Part shown: piece by piece, positions 1-7,277 of the stretch
Layout: every line of letters begins with the position of its first letter
How positions within the stretch are numbered: position 1 is the first letter of the stretch
Assembly: GCA_023231265.1 (NCBI GenBank)
Contig: JALNVT010000024.1
Span: forward strand, 1 to 19,511
Length of the DNA stretch: 19,511 nucleotides
DNA from: Sphaerochaetaceae bacterium
GTDB taxonomy: Bacteria > Spirochaetota > Spirochaetia > Sphaerochaetales > Sphaerochaetaceae
Reading direction: 5' to 3'
The notes under the pieces: model-generated
Databases searched by the model: none
What the model saw: the letters and a program-made list of their open reading frames with translations, nothing else
Told to the model about the DNA's origin: nothing
Made by a program: the position numbers and the translations under genes

Positions 1-612
1 CTTCTATCTCTGTCATTATCACGACCGAATGAAGGTCTTCTATCTCTGTCATTGTCTCGACCGAATGAAGGTCTTCTATCTCTGTCATTGTCACGACCAA
101 ATGAAGGTCTTCTATCTCTGTCATTGTCACGACCATAAGAAGGTCTTCTATCTCTGTCATTGTCACGGCCGAATGAAGGTCTTCTATCTCTGTCATTATC
201 ACGACCGAATGAAGGTCTTCTATCTCTGTCATTGTCTCGACCGAATGAAGGTCTTCTATCTCTGTCATTGTCACGACCAAATGAAGGTCTTCTATCTCTG
301 TCGTTATCACGACCATAAGAAGGTCTTCTGTCTCTATCGTTATCACGACCGAATGAAGGTCTTCTATCTCTGTCATTATCACGACCATAAGAAGGTCTTC
401 TGTCTCTGTCGTTATCACGACCGAATGAAGGTCTTCTGTCTCTATCGTTATCACGACCGAATGAAGGTCTTCTGTCTCTGTCATTATCACGACCATAAGA
501 AGGTCTTCTGTCTCTGTCGTTATCACGACCGAATGAAGGTCTTCTGTCTCTATCGTTATCACGACCATATGAAGGTTTTCTATCTCTATTATTATCACGA
601 CCATAAGAAGAT
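1..612 (-). repeat. In-frame 36-bp tandem repeat encoding RPSF/Y-GRDNDRDR, 17 copies visible
   Basis: Seventeen head-to-tail 36-base units fill 1-612 and probably continue past the left edge. Each encodes a 12-residue unit such as RPSFGRDNDRDR. The unit at 577-612 is the most diverged (N for D, K for R). Phe and Tyr alternate at one position (Tyr units at 109, 289, 361, 469, 541 and 577). Nearly all other base differences between units are synonymous. The block 181-288 is an exact copy of 1-108, which shows a recent 180-base (five-unit) duplication. Because 36 is a multiple of three, any gain or loss of units keeps the frame open. Confidence 0.97.
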
Positions 613-2117
613 CTGCTTTCATCTCTTCTACCTGAACGTCGGTCATCACCTCGTCCACCACGAGAATCTCTTCTATCTGATTTATAAGAATCTGATGATT
701 CTGTATTTTCTTCTCTATTATTGAGTTTTCTATCAGCAAGACTTGTAACTGCTCTAGGTTTAGATTTAGTTCTAACTGTTGGAGCAACAACTTCACTGTC
801 ATCCCAGTCAAGTGTCAACATACCGTCTTCATTAGAAACTTCTTCAGTTGAAGGGATTTCATCTTCTTCTAGAGTTGCAATTATTTTTTCAAAATCATTT
901 GTATCTTTTTCAGATGCTTTCTCTTCTACTTCTTCAATTGCTGTATCTGCAGCATCATCTGCTACAGCTGTTTCTTTTGCATCTTCAGTTGTGTTTTCTA
1001 CATTGTTTTCTACTGTTTGATCTTCTGTGTTAGCTAAAGTTTCTACTACTTCTTCTTCTTTGTTTTCGTTTAAAATATCCATGTTTGGTTTTTCCTTATC
1101 TTCCTGCCAGTCTATATAGTCAGGATCCTTCGCTTTTTGTATGCCCAATCTTCCTTCATAATCTCTTTTCTGAAGTCTCAAATGATTGGTCCATGTTAAT
1201 AACCAGGTACGTGAGGTTCCTTTTGCTTTTGTAAAGCCAGGCGCAGTCACATCTTTAGTAATTTGTGTAACTTTAAATCCTCTTACCCTTCCTGTGTCCA
1301 TATGAAAAGAACTCAAATTAGTTGAGAATATTAATATTCCGTTCTCTTCAAGTAAATTGTTGATCAAGTTAAAGTAGCGCACATAATCTTTGCTAACATC
1401 AAACTTATCGTCCATTTTTCTGCTGTTTGAGAAACTCGGTGGATCAAATATAACTAAGTCATATTTGCGACCTTCTTTAACAGACTCAATAATAAATTTT
1501 AAGGCATCGGTTGTAATACAGTTGTAATTTTCCCCCTCAAAACCATTTTTGAGAAGATTATCTTTTGCCCATTCAGTATAAGTAGAACTCAAGTCAACCG
1601 AATCAACCTTCATAGCACCACCAGCAGCAGCGTAAACTGAAAAAGCTCCAGTATATGAAAATAAATTCAGTACTCTAAGTTTTCTGCTCATTTGTTGAAC
1701 CATCTGACGAGTTCTCATATGGTCTAAAAATAAGCCTGTATCTATACGTTTTGTTAAATCGACAGTAAAGGTATGTCCACTTTCCTTTACTTCCACAAGC
1801 AAACTCTGCTCGCTAAGAATTTCATGTTGTTCTTTTCCAATTTTTGATCTTCTATGAAAAATAACATGATCTGCTTGAATATAGCACATACGTCTAACAA
1901 TATCACAACAAGTTGCAATTATGTCTTCATCAAGTCCATTCAAGCTATAATCAGTAATTCTCGCAAATTTACCATATAAATCAACAGAAACTGGAAATTC
2001 TTCTAGATTTCTATCATAGACTCTCATACACTCGGTATCATCTTGCAAAACAAGACGTCGTATATTGAGCGCATTTTTCTTTAATATCTTCCCAAAATCT
2101 TTTTCACTATAATCCAT
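1..2117 (-). CDS. RlmK-type 23S rRNA (guanine-N7) methyltransferase with Arg-rich repeat tail, 3' end outside the window
   Basis: The frame opens at the ATG at 2117 and stays open to position 1, giving at least 705 residues. The first ~310 residues match the RlmK half of E. coli RlmKL, a SAM-dependent enzyme that makes m7G2069 in 23S rRNA. Visible landmarks are DTGLFLDH (126-133), the SAM-binding NLFSYTGAFS (151-160), an acidic motif around D172-D175 and the catalytic-loop DPPSFSNSRKM (225-235). No THUMP or RlmL half precedes it. From ~350 to ~460 the chain is a low-complexity acidic linker rich in Glu, Asp, Val and Thr. From ~484 it becomes Arg/Gly/Asp-rich (SRGGRGDDRRSGRRDE), and from ~502 it is tandem 12-residue repeats. 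The likely role is rRNA modification during 50S assembly, with the tail as a disordered RNA-binding arm (inference). The SD-like AGAGGA lies rather far upstream of the ATG. The exact target base and the true C-terminus cannot be seen. Confidence 0.88.
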   Translation of the reverse strand, partial: MDYSEKDFGKILKKNALNIRRLVLQDDTECMRVYDRNLEEFPVSVDLYGKFARITDYSLNGLDEDIIATCCDIVRRMCYIQADHVIFHRRSKIGKEQHEILSEQSLLVEVKESGHTFTVDLTKRIDTGLFLDHMRTRQMVQQMSRKLRVLNLFSYTGAFSVYAAAGGAMKVDSVDLSSTYTEWAKDNLLKNGFEGENYNCITTDALKFIIESVKEGRKYDLVIFDPPSFSNSRKMDDKFDVSKDYVRYFNLINNLLEENGILIFSTNLSSFHMDTGRVRGFKVTQITKDVTAPGFTKAKGTSRTWLLTWTNHLRLQKRDYEGRLGIQKAKDPDYIDWQEDKEKPNMDILNENKEEEVVETLANTEDQTVENNVENTTEDAKETAVADDAADTAIEEVEEKASEKDTNDFEKIIATLEEDEIPSTEEVSNEDGMLTLDWDDSEVVAPTVRTKSKPRAVTSLADRKLNNREENTESSDSYKSDRRDSRGGRGDDRRSGRRDESRSSYGRDNNRDRKPSYGRDNDRDRRPSFGRDNDRDRRPSYGRDNDRDRRPSFGRDNDRDRRPSFGRDNDRDRRPSYGRDNDRDRRPSFGRDNDRDRRPSYGRDNDRDRRPSFGRDNDRDRRPSFGRDNDRDRRPSFGRDNDRDRRPSFGRDNDRDRRPSYGRDNDRDRRPSFGRDNDRDRRPSFGRDNDRDRRPSFGRDNDRDR

Positions 2118-2148
2118 CGCTTTAATATGTCCTCTACCTAGTAATTAC

Positions 2149-2177
2149 TTTCAATAATCTGATTTGCATGCTACAAT
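2149..2177 (+). promoter_or_regulatory. Candidate promoter with extended -10 for the 154-residue hypothetical gene
   Basis: TACAAT at 2172-2177 is preceded by TG one base upstream (TGCTACAAT), an extended -10. The -35 candidate TTTCAA at 2149-2154 is weak but lies 17 bases away. A transcript starting near 2184 would have a leader of about 23 bases before the ATG at 2207. Confidence 0.4.
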
Positions 2178-2206
2178 AATTAACACTATTATTCAAGGAG
2201 CAATGC

Positions 2207-2671
2207 ATGGACGAAGAAACAGAATTATTTCTTTCTAAGTTAGAACAGAAGCACGGCGGTAAACTAACTTGGAAAACATTTTCAACTTGGTATGGCTGCT
2301 CAGACGGAACACAAAGAGAATATGGAGTATTTCTTTTCAGAGTATTTGATACATTTCATTTTGAAGATTTTGAAAAAAACTCAACAATTTTTGGTATTCC
2401 TTTAACAGGTAAACCCAAAAGGAAAAAGGGACAAAAGGAATTTGTTCAAATGGAACGATCTTTTGAAAAAGATAATGTTGTTAAAATTACCACAACAACT
2501 CGAACAATAGCAAATTCTATTGTAAAAACTGGAAACACTGCTATATTAAAAAATGCGACTGGTTTTGATAAAATTTTTAGAAAATTGGTCACAGCTGTAT
2601 CACTACAAGATGGAACAGTACATTTCTTTGAATTAATCGCGCCTAAAGAATTTATAAATGAAAACAAGTAA
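2207..2671 (+). CDS. Hypothetical protein, 154 residues
   Basis: I do not recognise this family. The ATG at 2207 is well supported by AAGGAG at 2195-2200 with a 6-base spacer, and a hairpin terminator follows the stop. The protein looks soluble: there is no signal peptide and no membrane segment. It begins with a charged helix (residues 1-17), continues with an aromatic-rich section (TWKTFSTWYGCSD, then FLFRVFDTFHFEDF) and has a Lys-rich patch (KPKRKKGQK, 89-97). A second half rich in beta-branched residues (KITTTTRTIANSIV) ends with HFFELIAPKEF. It is divergent from the methyltransferase gene, sharing an ~89-base intergenic space, and converges on rpsD. Codon use resembles its neighbours, so it is probably a native lineage-specific gene. 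Only its reality is claimed, not a function. Confidence 0.8.
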   Translation: MDEETELFLSKLEQKHGGKLTWKTFSTWYGCSDGTQREYGVFLFRVFDTFHFEDFEKNSTIFGIPLTGKPKRKKGQKEFVQMERSFEKDNVVKITTTTRTIANSIVKTGNTAILKNATGFDKIFRKLVTAVSLQDGTVHFFELIAPKEFINENK

Positions 2672-2696
2672 TTAGAATTTAATTTATTTTTTCTAT

Positions 2697-2729
2697 CTAC
2701 ATAGTATATTATGCTATGTAGTTTTTTTT
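2697..2729 (+). terminator. Rho-independent terminator of the hypothetical gene
   Basis: CTACATAG (2697-2704) pairs with CTATGTAG (2714-2721) and is followed by eight T (2722-2729). Confidence 0.85.
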
Positions 2730-2753
2730 CCTTAAAACTTTACTGGAAAATAG

Positions 2754-2785
2754 AAAAATCTCTCAGATGCTGCTGAGAGATTTTT
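2754..2785 (-). terminator. Terminator of rpsD, probably bidirectional
   Basis: A perfect 13-base-pair stem (2754-2766 with 2773-2785) surrounds a 6-base loop. The A-run at 2754-2758 gives a U-run for the minus strand, and the T-run at 2781-2785 serves the plus strand. It lies 24 bases past the rpsD stop. Confidence 0.88.
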
Positions 2786-2809
2786 CATTATTATTAAATA
2801 AGTTAGAAC

Positions 2810-3403
2810 TTATTTAGAATAGAATTCTACTACCAATTGGTCGTTAATTTCTACAGGAACTTCAGCTCTTTCTGGCATTCTTAAAAGAGTACCAGCACAT
2901 TTAGCTTCGTCCTTATCAATATAAGCAAGTTTGAACTTTGCAGCACCCAAGAAATTTTTCTTGAACTGTTCGTTCTTTTGTGATTTTTCTTTAAGAGAAA
3001 TCACATCGCCAACTTTACAGCGATAAGAAGGAATATCAACCTTCTTTCCGTTTACCAATATGTGGCCATGGGAAACAAGCTGACGTGAAAGTCTGATTGA
3101 GTTACCAAATCCAATACGGAAAACTAAGTTATCCAATCTACATTCAAGAGTAGTGATTAATGCATCACCTGTTCTTAATACAGATTTACTAGCCTCAGCG
3201 TAGTAGTTGCGAAGTTGCTTTTCAAAGATACCATAATATGCTTTAACTTTCTGTTTTTCAGCAAGTTGTAATCCATAATCGGAAACTTTGTGTTTCTTTC
3301 GAAAAGCAGGATCATTTGCGCGATCCATAGCCTTAGGGTGACCACAAGCATTCACACCTAATCTACGACATTCTTTAAAACGGGGACCTCTTCTAGTTGC
3401 CAT
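2810..3403 (-). CDS. rpsD: 30S ribosomal protein uS4
   Basis: This 197-residue protein is ribosomal protein S4, a primary 16S rRNA binder and 30S assembly initiator. The start is the ATG at 3403: AAAGGA (3411-3416) sits 7 bases upstream. A TTG two codons earlier would also be in frame but is poorly placed. The N-terminal domain reads MATRRGPRFKECRRLG. The S4 RNA-binding fold lies at about 91-150, with RLDNLVFRIGFG and LVSHGHILVNGKKVD. The N-terminus has only two Cys (C11 and C20), so the four-Cys zinc site of some S4 proteins is absent. In many bacteria rpsD sits in the alpha operon with rpsK and rpoA. Here it is alone behind tRNA-Asn, with its own promoter and terminator. In E. coli S4 represses its own operon, but any autoregulation here is unproven. 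Confidence 0.98.
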   Translation of the reverse strand: MATRRGPRFKECRRLGVNACGHPKAMDRANDPAFRKKHKVSDYGLQLAEKQKVKAYYGIFEKQLRNYYAEASKSVLRTGDALITTLECRLDNLVFRIGFGNSIRLSRQLVSHGHILVNGKKVDIPSYRCKVGDVISLKEKSQKNEQFKKNFLGAAKFKLAYIDKDEAKCAGTLLRMPERAEVPVEINDQLVVEFYSK

Positions 3404-3457
3404 CGTCAATTCCTTTAAGAAAGTATTCTTAGTTGAAAGAACAATTAATAATACAGC

Positions 3458-3486
3458 ATTATATAAAATTCTTTCAGTCGTGACAT
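3458..3486 (-). promoter_or_regulatory. Promoter of rpsD
   Basis: A perfect TATAAT (3463-3458, minus strand) lies 17 bases from ATGTCA (3486-3481), which matches four of six -35 bases. The predicted start near 3451 gives a leader of about 48 bases. The -35 hexamer lies within an inverted repeat at 3482-3503. Confidence 0.6.
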
Positions 3487-3503
3487 GAACAGGCTCTCAT
3501 GTC
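3482..3503. repeat. Inverted repeat over the rpsD -35 element
   Basis: GACATGA (3482-3488) and TCATGTC (3497-3503) are perfect inverted arms around an 8-base centre. There is no T-run, so it is not a normal terminator. It could be an operator, or chance in AT-rich DNA. Confidence 0.5.
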
Positions 3504-3509
3504 TTGAGC

Positions 3510-3546
3510 AAAAATATAAGCTCCCCAAATTTCTTTAGAGAGCTTA
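3510..3546 (-). terminator. Terminator after tRNA-Asn
   Basis: TAAGCTC (3517-3523) pairs with GAGCTTA (3540-3546) across a 16-base loop. On the minus strand the stem is followed by U-rich sequence including five U (3514-3510). It begins 5 bases past the mature tRNA 3' end. Confidence 0.55.
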
Positions 3547-3551
3547 CCAAG

Positions 3552-3624
3552 CGCGCTCGGAGGGATTTGAACCCCCGACAGGGTGGTTAACAGCCACCTG
3601 CTCTGCCTACTGAGCTACAAGCGC
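3552..3624 (-). tRNA. tRNA-Asn (anticodon GTT)
   Basis: A full cloverleaf of 73 bases can be drawn. The acceptor is GCGCTTG with CGAGCGC (one G-U), the D-arm is GCTC/GAGC, and the anticodon stem is GGTGG/CCACC with loop CTGTTAA, giving GTT at 34-36. The T-arm is GGGGG/CCCTC with loop TTCAAAT. The discriminator is G. CCA is not encoded, so the tRNA nucleotidyltransferase must add it. Confidence 0.97.
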
Positions 3625-3644
3625 TTTTCGTTGTGAACAATGGT

Positions 3645-3673
3645 AAGTTACTCCATAGAGCGATTTCTGTCAA
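3645..3673 (-). promoter_or_regulatory. Promoter of tRNA-Asn
   Basis: A perfect TTGACA (3673-3668, minus strand) lies 17 bases from TAACTT (3650-3645). The predicted start near 3638 would give a ~14-base 5' leader for RNase P to remove. Confidence 0.6.
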
Positions 3674-4848
3674 TACGATTTTAAAACTTTTTTTTCCAAA
3701 ATTACTAAAAATAATTATAGACATAAATAACTCTTTTATCTAGGTTACTTAGCGCTTTTAGCTCATTAATTTTTTTTAATTTTTTTTATTTTTTTTTATA
3801 AAAAATCAATATTATGTCTATTTTAATCAGTAGAATTAAAGTTTTATTCTGTTATTAAAGCTATTAAGCTCAAATTTTTTCCAAAAAAACCTTAAAATAT
3901 TTTATTTTTGTAAAAATTTTTTTTCCATTCATTAAAAAAATCAGTTTATCCTCAAAAAGGTTATAGCGAAAAAATCAAAATCTAAAAAATATATCGTCTT
4001 TTTTTTCTTTTTTATTCATGCTCATCCTAATTTTCAACCTTTTTTGTTAATTCTCAAACTTATATAAATTTTTTTTTATAATCTATTAAATAATCACTAA
4101 ACTTCCACAATTCACTTAGCTTTTTTAAAATAAATACCTACAAGTTGAATTGATGTAATTAATTGAATTATTATCACATCCATTAACAATAAATTAAAAA
4201 TTTCTAATTATTAAATATACAAACTTCAAACTCGAAATATGTAAATTGTTAATTAACCAATTTAAAATCTTCAATTAATATATATATATCAATATCTTGA
4301 CCAACAAAAATTCCTAACCCAGGCATATCAAACATAATTAAAAATATTTTGAAAGTTATAAAGATAAAACACTAATGCTCAACACCACTATATGTAATTA
4401 GTAGAACTTAGAAACAATATTAATTGGATAATCATTCAGACATAATATTTGTAATACACAGTATTTTTAATGAATCCACATCCATTCATTTAAAGATTTA
4501 AATCAAATATAAACTTTGTACTCTCAAAACCTCTATTGATAACTGAATATTTTCTGTAATCACTCTTAAAAACTAGCTATTCAAAATTCTTACAATAAGA
4601 ACATTAAGACCAATGACAGCTATTCTTATATGCGTCTATGTGAAGTCTTTTAGAGGTAAATGCATAAACATAGAACAAACCTATAAAAATGCCCTAAAAG
4701 CATTATAAAAAGCCTCTGAGCCTTTTTGAGAGGATTTTTAGTATTTCTACCATTGATAACTGAGTACATGCATACAAAGATTTATTAATCTTTGCAGGTG
4801 TTATGCTAGCATACAATGTGATGGTATAAATAATTTTCCCCCAAATGC
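3674..4848. other. Long AT-rich intergenic region without a recognisable gene
   Basis: I find no reading frame with coding character, no tRNA and no mobile element here. The left part (3684-4080) is dominated by T-runs on the plus strand. Three of them, at 3770-3777, 3780-3787 and 3789-3797, are centred about 10 bases apart. The right part holds hairpins at 4689-4705, 4707-4739 and 4775-4794, the 12-base palindrome TATGCTAGCATA (4802-4813), and a 12-base direct repeat ATTGATAACTGA at 4535-4546 and 4752-4763. Confidence 0.7.
4689..4739 (-). terminator. Two adjacent terminator-like hairpins in the gene-free region
   Basis: On the minus strand, CCTCT/AGAGG (4733-4729 with 4717-4713, extended by an A/T stem) is followed by CTTTTT. 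Next comes AATGC/GCATT (4705-4701 with 4693-4689), followed by a further U-run. They lie 110-200 bases beyond the real terminator of the lipoprotein gene, so what they terminate is unclear. Confidence 0.4.
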
Positions 4849-4885
4849 AAAAAAAAGGGACTGCAGTATTTCATGCAATGCCCTT
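4849..4885 (-). terminator. Terminator of the single-domain lipoprotein gene
   Basis: AAGGG/CCCTT (arms 4881-4885 and 4855-4859) with an inner TGCA/TGCA pairing is followed on the minus strand by eight U (4856-4849). It begins about 30 bases past the stop codon. Confidence 0.8.
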
Positions 4886-4914
4886 GTTGTTATAAAACTT
4901 AAAAACTAATAAAC

Positions 4915-6693
4915 TTAGTTATTTAAAGCGTCAATTATAATAGTAGTGAAAGAATCACCAGAACCTACTTTAGTTCCCATGTCAAATCCTTCAGCATTTA
5001 CTAAATTCATATCTGTTGCAATTGTGTAAGTTGCATCTTTATCAATATTTGTATTGCCTAATTTAACACGTAATACACGACTTCCAGCCTTAGCGTATTT
5101 GTTATAAATAACTTTAAGATCTGATTGTACGAATGTATCTGAGCCTTCTGGTAAAGAAGCATATGCAGCCTCTAGAGCAGCATAAATCTGAGCACCAGTC
5201 ATTTCAGTTACAATAGCATTTGAATCTGAAGGAACTGTTGCGTTTAAATCTAATGTTGAAACTTCACCAGCTTCAATTGCTTGAGCTAATAAACCTGAAC
5301 TTAAAATAGATGCATTAGCATAAGTTGCCTTTGTAGTAGCAGCACTTACAAAAGAACCTAATTTAGTTTGTTTCTTTGAAGCATCATCATTAGCATAAGT
5401 CTTAGCAGCAGTTGCTACAGGAGCTGATAATTTATCATTTACCTGAGCTTCTTCGCTTGCAATAAATGCAGCAACATTTGAATCTTCAGGAATTGATGTA
5501 ATACCATAAGCAGCAGCTAAAGCACTATTTGCAGGGTCATTTACATCTGCAGCTGAAATTTGGAAAGGAGATACAACAGAAACTGTACCATCTTTAACCA
5601 ATACATCAACAACCCCAACAGAACTCATATTAGCGCCAGCACTTACTATTGTAGCACCATTAACAATTGTACCACTTTCAACTGCTGAATTAGAACCATC
5701 AATAAATAAATCAATGCCATTTATATTTTCACAAATGAATTTACTAGAAACCTTATCCATAGAACCAAGAACAACTACATAATCAGCATATTGTCTTGCA
5801 GTATCTACAGCAAGCTGAGCGTTTTGTAAAACAATATCACTATCAAATGTAAGATCTGTTACATTTGCAACTGGGCTAGTCAAACCTACAACACATACTG
5901 TAAAACCATTAAAGTCATATAACTGGTAAGGTTGGAAAGGAAGATAAGCATCAGCATCTAAAGTATTAGCACTTAATACCTTTAATGATGATTGTTCTTT
6001 AGCTAAACTTGAAGCACTGAATAGAGCCTTTTCACCAAATGCATATTCACCAGCTTGTGGTGCAATAGCATCATAGTTTAGCATATATAATAAAGATCCT
6101 GCTGCAACACCTTGAGTTTCATTAGCAACCAAAGAGCCTGAAAGTGCATTACCAGCATCCAATACTAAGATGTTATCTGTAATACTTCTTCCTACCTGCA
6201 ACATAGTTGATAGTCTTGAGTAACCAACGCTAGTTTCTGATGCATTAAAGGTACCTTCTACATCACCTGTATAAACGAAGAATAAATCAAAAGAATTGAA
6301 ATCTGCATCGCTTTTTACAATTGGTTCAATACCTAATGGGTATTCAACTGGAGCTTCTTCTACAGGAGCTACAACTTCTTCTACAGGAGCTACAACTTCT
6401 TCTACAGGAGCTACAACTTCTTCTACAGGTGCTACAACTTCTTCCTCAGCTACAACTTCTTCTACAGGTGCTACAACTTCTTCCTCAGCTACAACTGGTT
6501 CTTCAGTAGTTACTGTTTCTTGAACTGGAGCCATTGCCTCAGTAACAGCAGTTGTTTCAGGTTGAGTTACAACTGGAGTTTCTGTAGCACTCTCTTCTAC
6601 TTTAGTTGATGTTGTAGAACATCCAACTAGAGAAACAGCTAATATTGAAATAACTAGAGCTGTTGATAATTTACTAATTGAAAAACTTTTCAC
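4915..6693 (-). CDS. Lipoprotein with a degenerate UshA-like metallophosphatase domain and a 5'-nucleotidase C-terminal domain, 592 residues
   Basis: The start is the GTG at 6693: AGGAGG (6701-6706) sits 7 bases upstream, while the frame's earlier ATG at 6834 lies above the promoter. Residues 1-24 are a signal peptide ending in the lipobox LVGC, with Cys25 lipidated. An Ala/Pro/Glu/Val linker with EEVVAPV repeats spans 26-118. A metallophosphatase-like domain follows (~132-385), then a 5'-nucleotidase C-terminal-like domain (~430-592, with EMTGAQIYAALEAAY and NIDKDATYTIATDMN). UshA-type enzymes hydrolyse nucleotides using Asp/His/Asn ligands. Here the motifs read VYTGDVEG, LDAGN, PQAGEYAFG, LGSMDK and IDGSNS where family members have HTNDHHG, LDAGD, GNHEF, THLG and GGHSH. 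The NGGGIR substrate loop is LSSGLL. Catalysis is therefore unlikely; a binding or structural role in the envelope is an inference. It is monocistronic and has a paralogue at 7278-10007. Confidence 0.87.
   Translation of the reverse strand: MKSFSISKLSTALVISILAVSLVGCSTTSTKVEESATETPVVTQPETTAVTEAMAPVQETVTTEEPVVAEEEVVAPVEEVVAEEEVVAPVEEVVAPVEEVVAPVEEVVAPVEEAPVEYPLGIEPIVKSDADFNSFDLFFVYTGDVEGTFNASETSVGYSRLSTMLQVGRSITDNILVLDAGNALSGSLVANETQGVAAGSLLYMLNYDAIAPQAGEYAFGEKALFSASSLAKEQSSLKVLSANTLDADAYLPFQPYQLYDFNGFTVCVVGLTSPVANVTDLTFDSDIVLQNAQLAVDTARQYADYVVVLGSMDKVSSKFICENINGIDLFIDGSNSAVESGTIVNGATIVSAGANMSSVGVVDVLVKDGTVSVVSPFQISAADVNDPANSALAAAYGITSIPEDSNVAAFIASEEAQVNDKLSAPVATAAKTYANDDASKKQTKLGSFVSAATTKATYANASILSSGLLAQAIEAGEVSTLDLNATVPSDSNAIVTEMTGAQIYAALEAAYASLPEGSDTFVQSDLKVIYNKYAKAGSRVLRVKLGNTNIDKDATYTIATDMNLVNAEGFDMGTKVGSGDSFTTIIIDALNN
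6355..6495 (-). repeat. 21/18-bp repeats encoding the EEVVAPV linker
   Basis: Four consecutive 21-base units (6355-6438) are followed by an 18-base unit, another 21 and another 18. The 39-base block 6418-6456 is repeated exactly at 6457-6495. All unit lengths keep the frame, so the linker can change length without breaking the protein. Confidence 0.95.
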
Positions 6694-6754
6694 GGTTTTT
6701 CCTCCTAAATTTTGATATCTTATTAATTTTTGTATATTTAATACAATTGTGTTG

Positions 6755-6783
6755 AGTATACCACAAGAGAATAAATTTCGATA
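6755..6783 (-). promoter_or_regulatory. Promoter of the single-domain lipoprotein gene
   Basis: TATCGA (6783-6778, minus strand) lies 17 bases from TATACT (6760-6755). The same TATCGAAAT box with a 17-base spacer precedes the paralogue at 7278-10007, at nearly the same distance from the GTG, which supports the call. Confidence 0.55.
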
Positions 6784-7213
6784 TACAATAGTTAAAAAAA
6801 TGATTTTTTTTTTAAGAAAATATAGCTTTATCATAGATTAAATCACTCTTTTGAATAAAATTAACTCTAATTTTTAAAATTACTTATATTAAATTAATAC
6901 CAGTGATTATTATTTAACAAGTAAGTAATTAAAATTCTATAATAATTATTATTAAACTTACTATAAAAAAACATTATCAGTAATAAATCAAGAAGATCAA
7001 ATACTAATAACGAATCTCTATTTAAATTTATTTTACTTATATATTTTAAGATAATAGCATGCTCTCAAAAGCATTTACTTTGATATGATATAAAAAGACC
7101 TATATATCATATAGATTAATTCTTTAGAATTTAACTGGTAGTTTTATAAACTCATTTATATTTTGACTTTCATTAAGATATAAAGGTATTTACTGAGTTA
7201 ATCTTTTTTAAGC
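6784..7213. other. Gene-free AT-rich spacer between the two lipoprotein genes
   Basis: There are no plausible coding frames, tRNA or repeats beyond short A/T palindromes. Nothing else is seen. Confidence 0.6.
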
Positions 7214-7248
7214 AAAAAGAAACATTGCCATGTTACAGACAATGTTTC
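7214..7248 (-). terminator. Terminator of the two-domain lipoprotein gene
   Basis: GAAACATTG (7219-7227) pairs perfectly with CAATGTTTC (7240-7248). Five A at 7214-7218 give a U-run for the minus strand. A T-run on the other side would also allow plus-strand termination. Confidence 0.85.
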
Positions 7249-7277
7249 CTTTTTTTTAACTCTTGATTTAAAGTCTA

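Noticed and set aside
1..612. Possible CRISPR array, because of regular 36-base spacing
   Set aside because: There are no unique spacers: the 36-base units are contiguous, nearly identical and in frame within a coding sequence.
29..724. 231-residue plus-strand open frame with MKVFYLCHCHD-type repeats
   Set aside because: It is the antisense shadow of the 36-base repeat array. The minus-strand frame continues into a clear methyltransferase and shows synonymous variation, while this frame has no ribosome site and an implausible composition.
3674..4848. Possible replication origin, because of high A+T content
   Set aside because: There is no dnaA or dnaN nearby and no cluster of DnaA boxes could be read.
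6296..6523. Plus-strand frame rich in TTSSTGA repeats
   Set aside because: It is an antisense shadow of the EEVVAPV linker of the lipoprotein.
6694..6834. 47-residue N-terminal extension of the single-domain lipoprotein
   Set aside because: It lies across the promoter and the AGGAGG site. The GTG at 6693 gives a proper signal peptide with Cys25, as in the paralogue.
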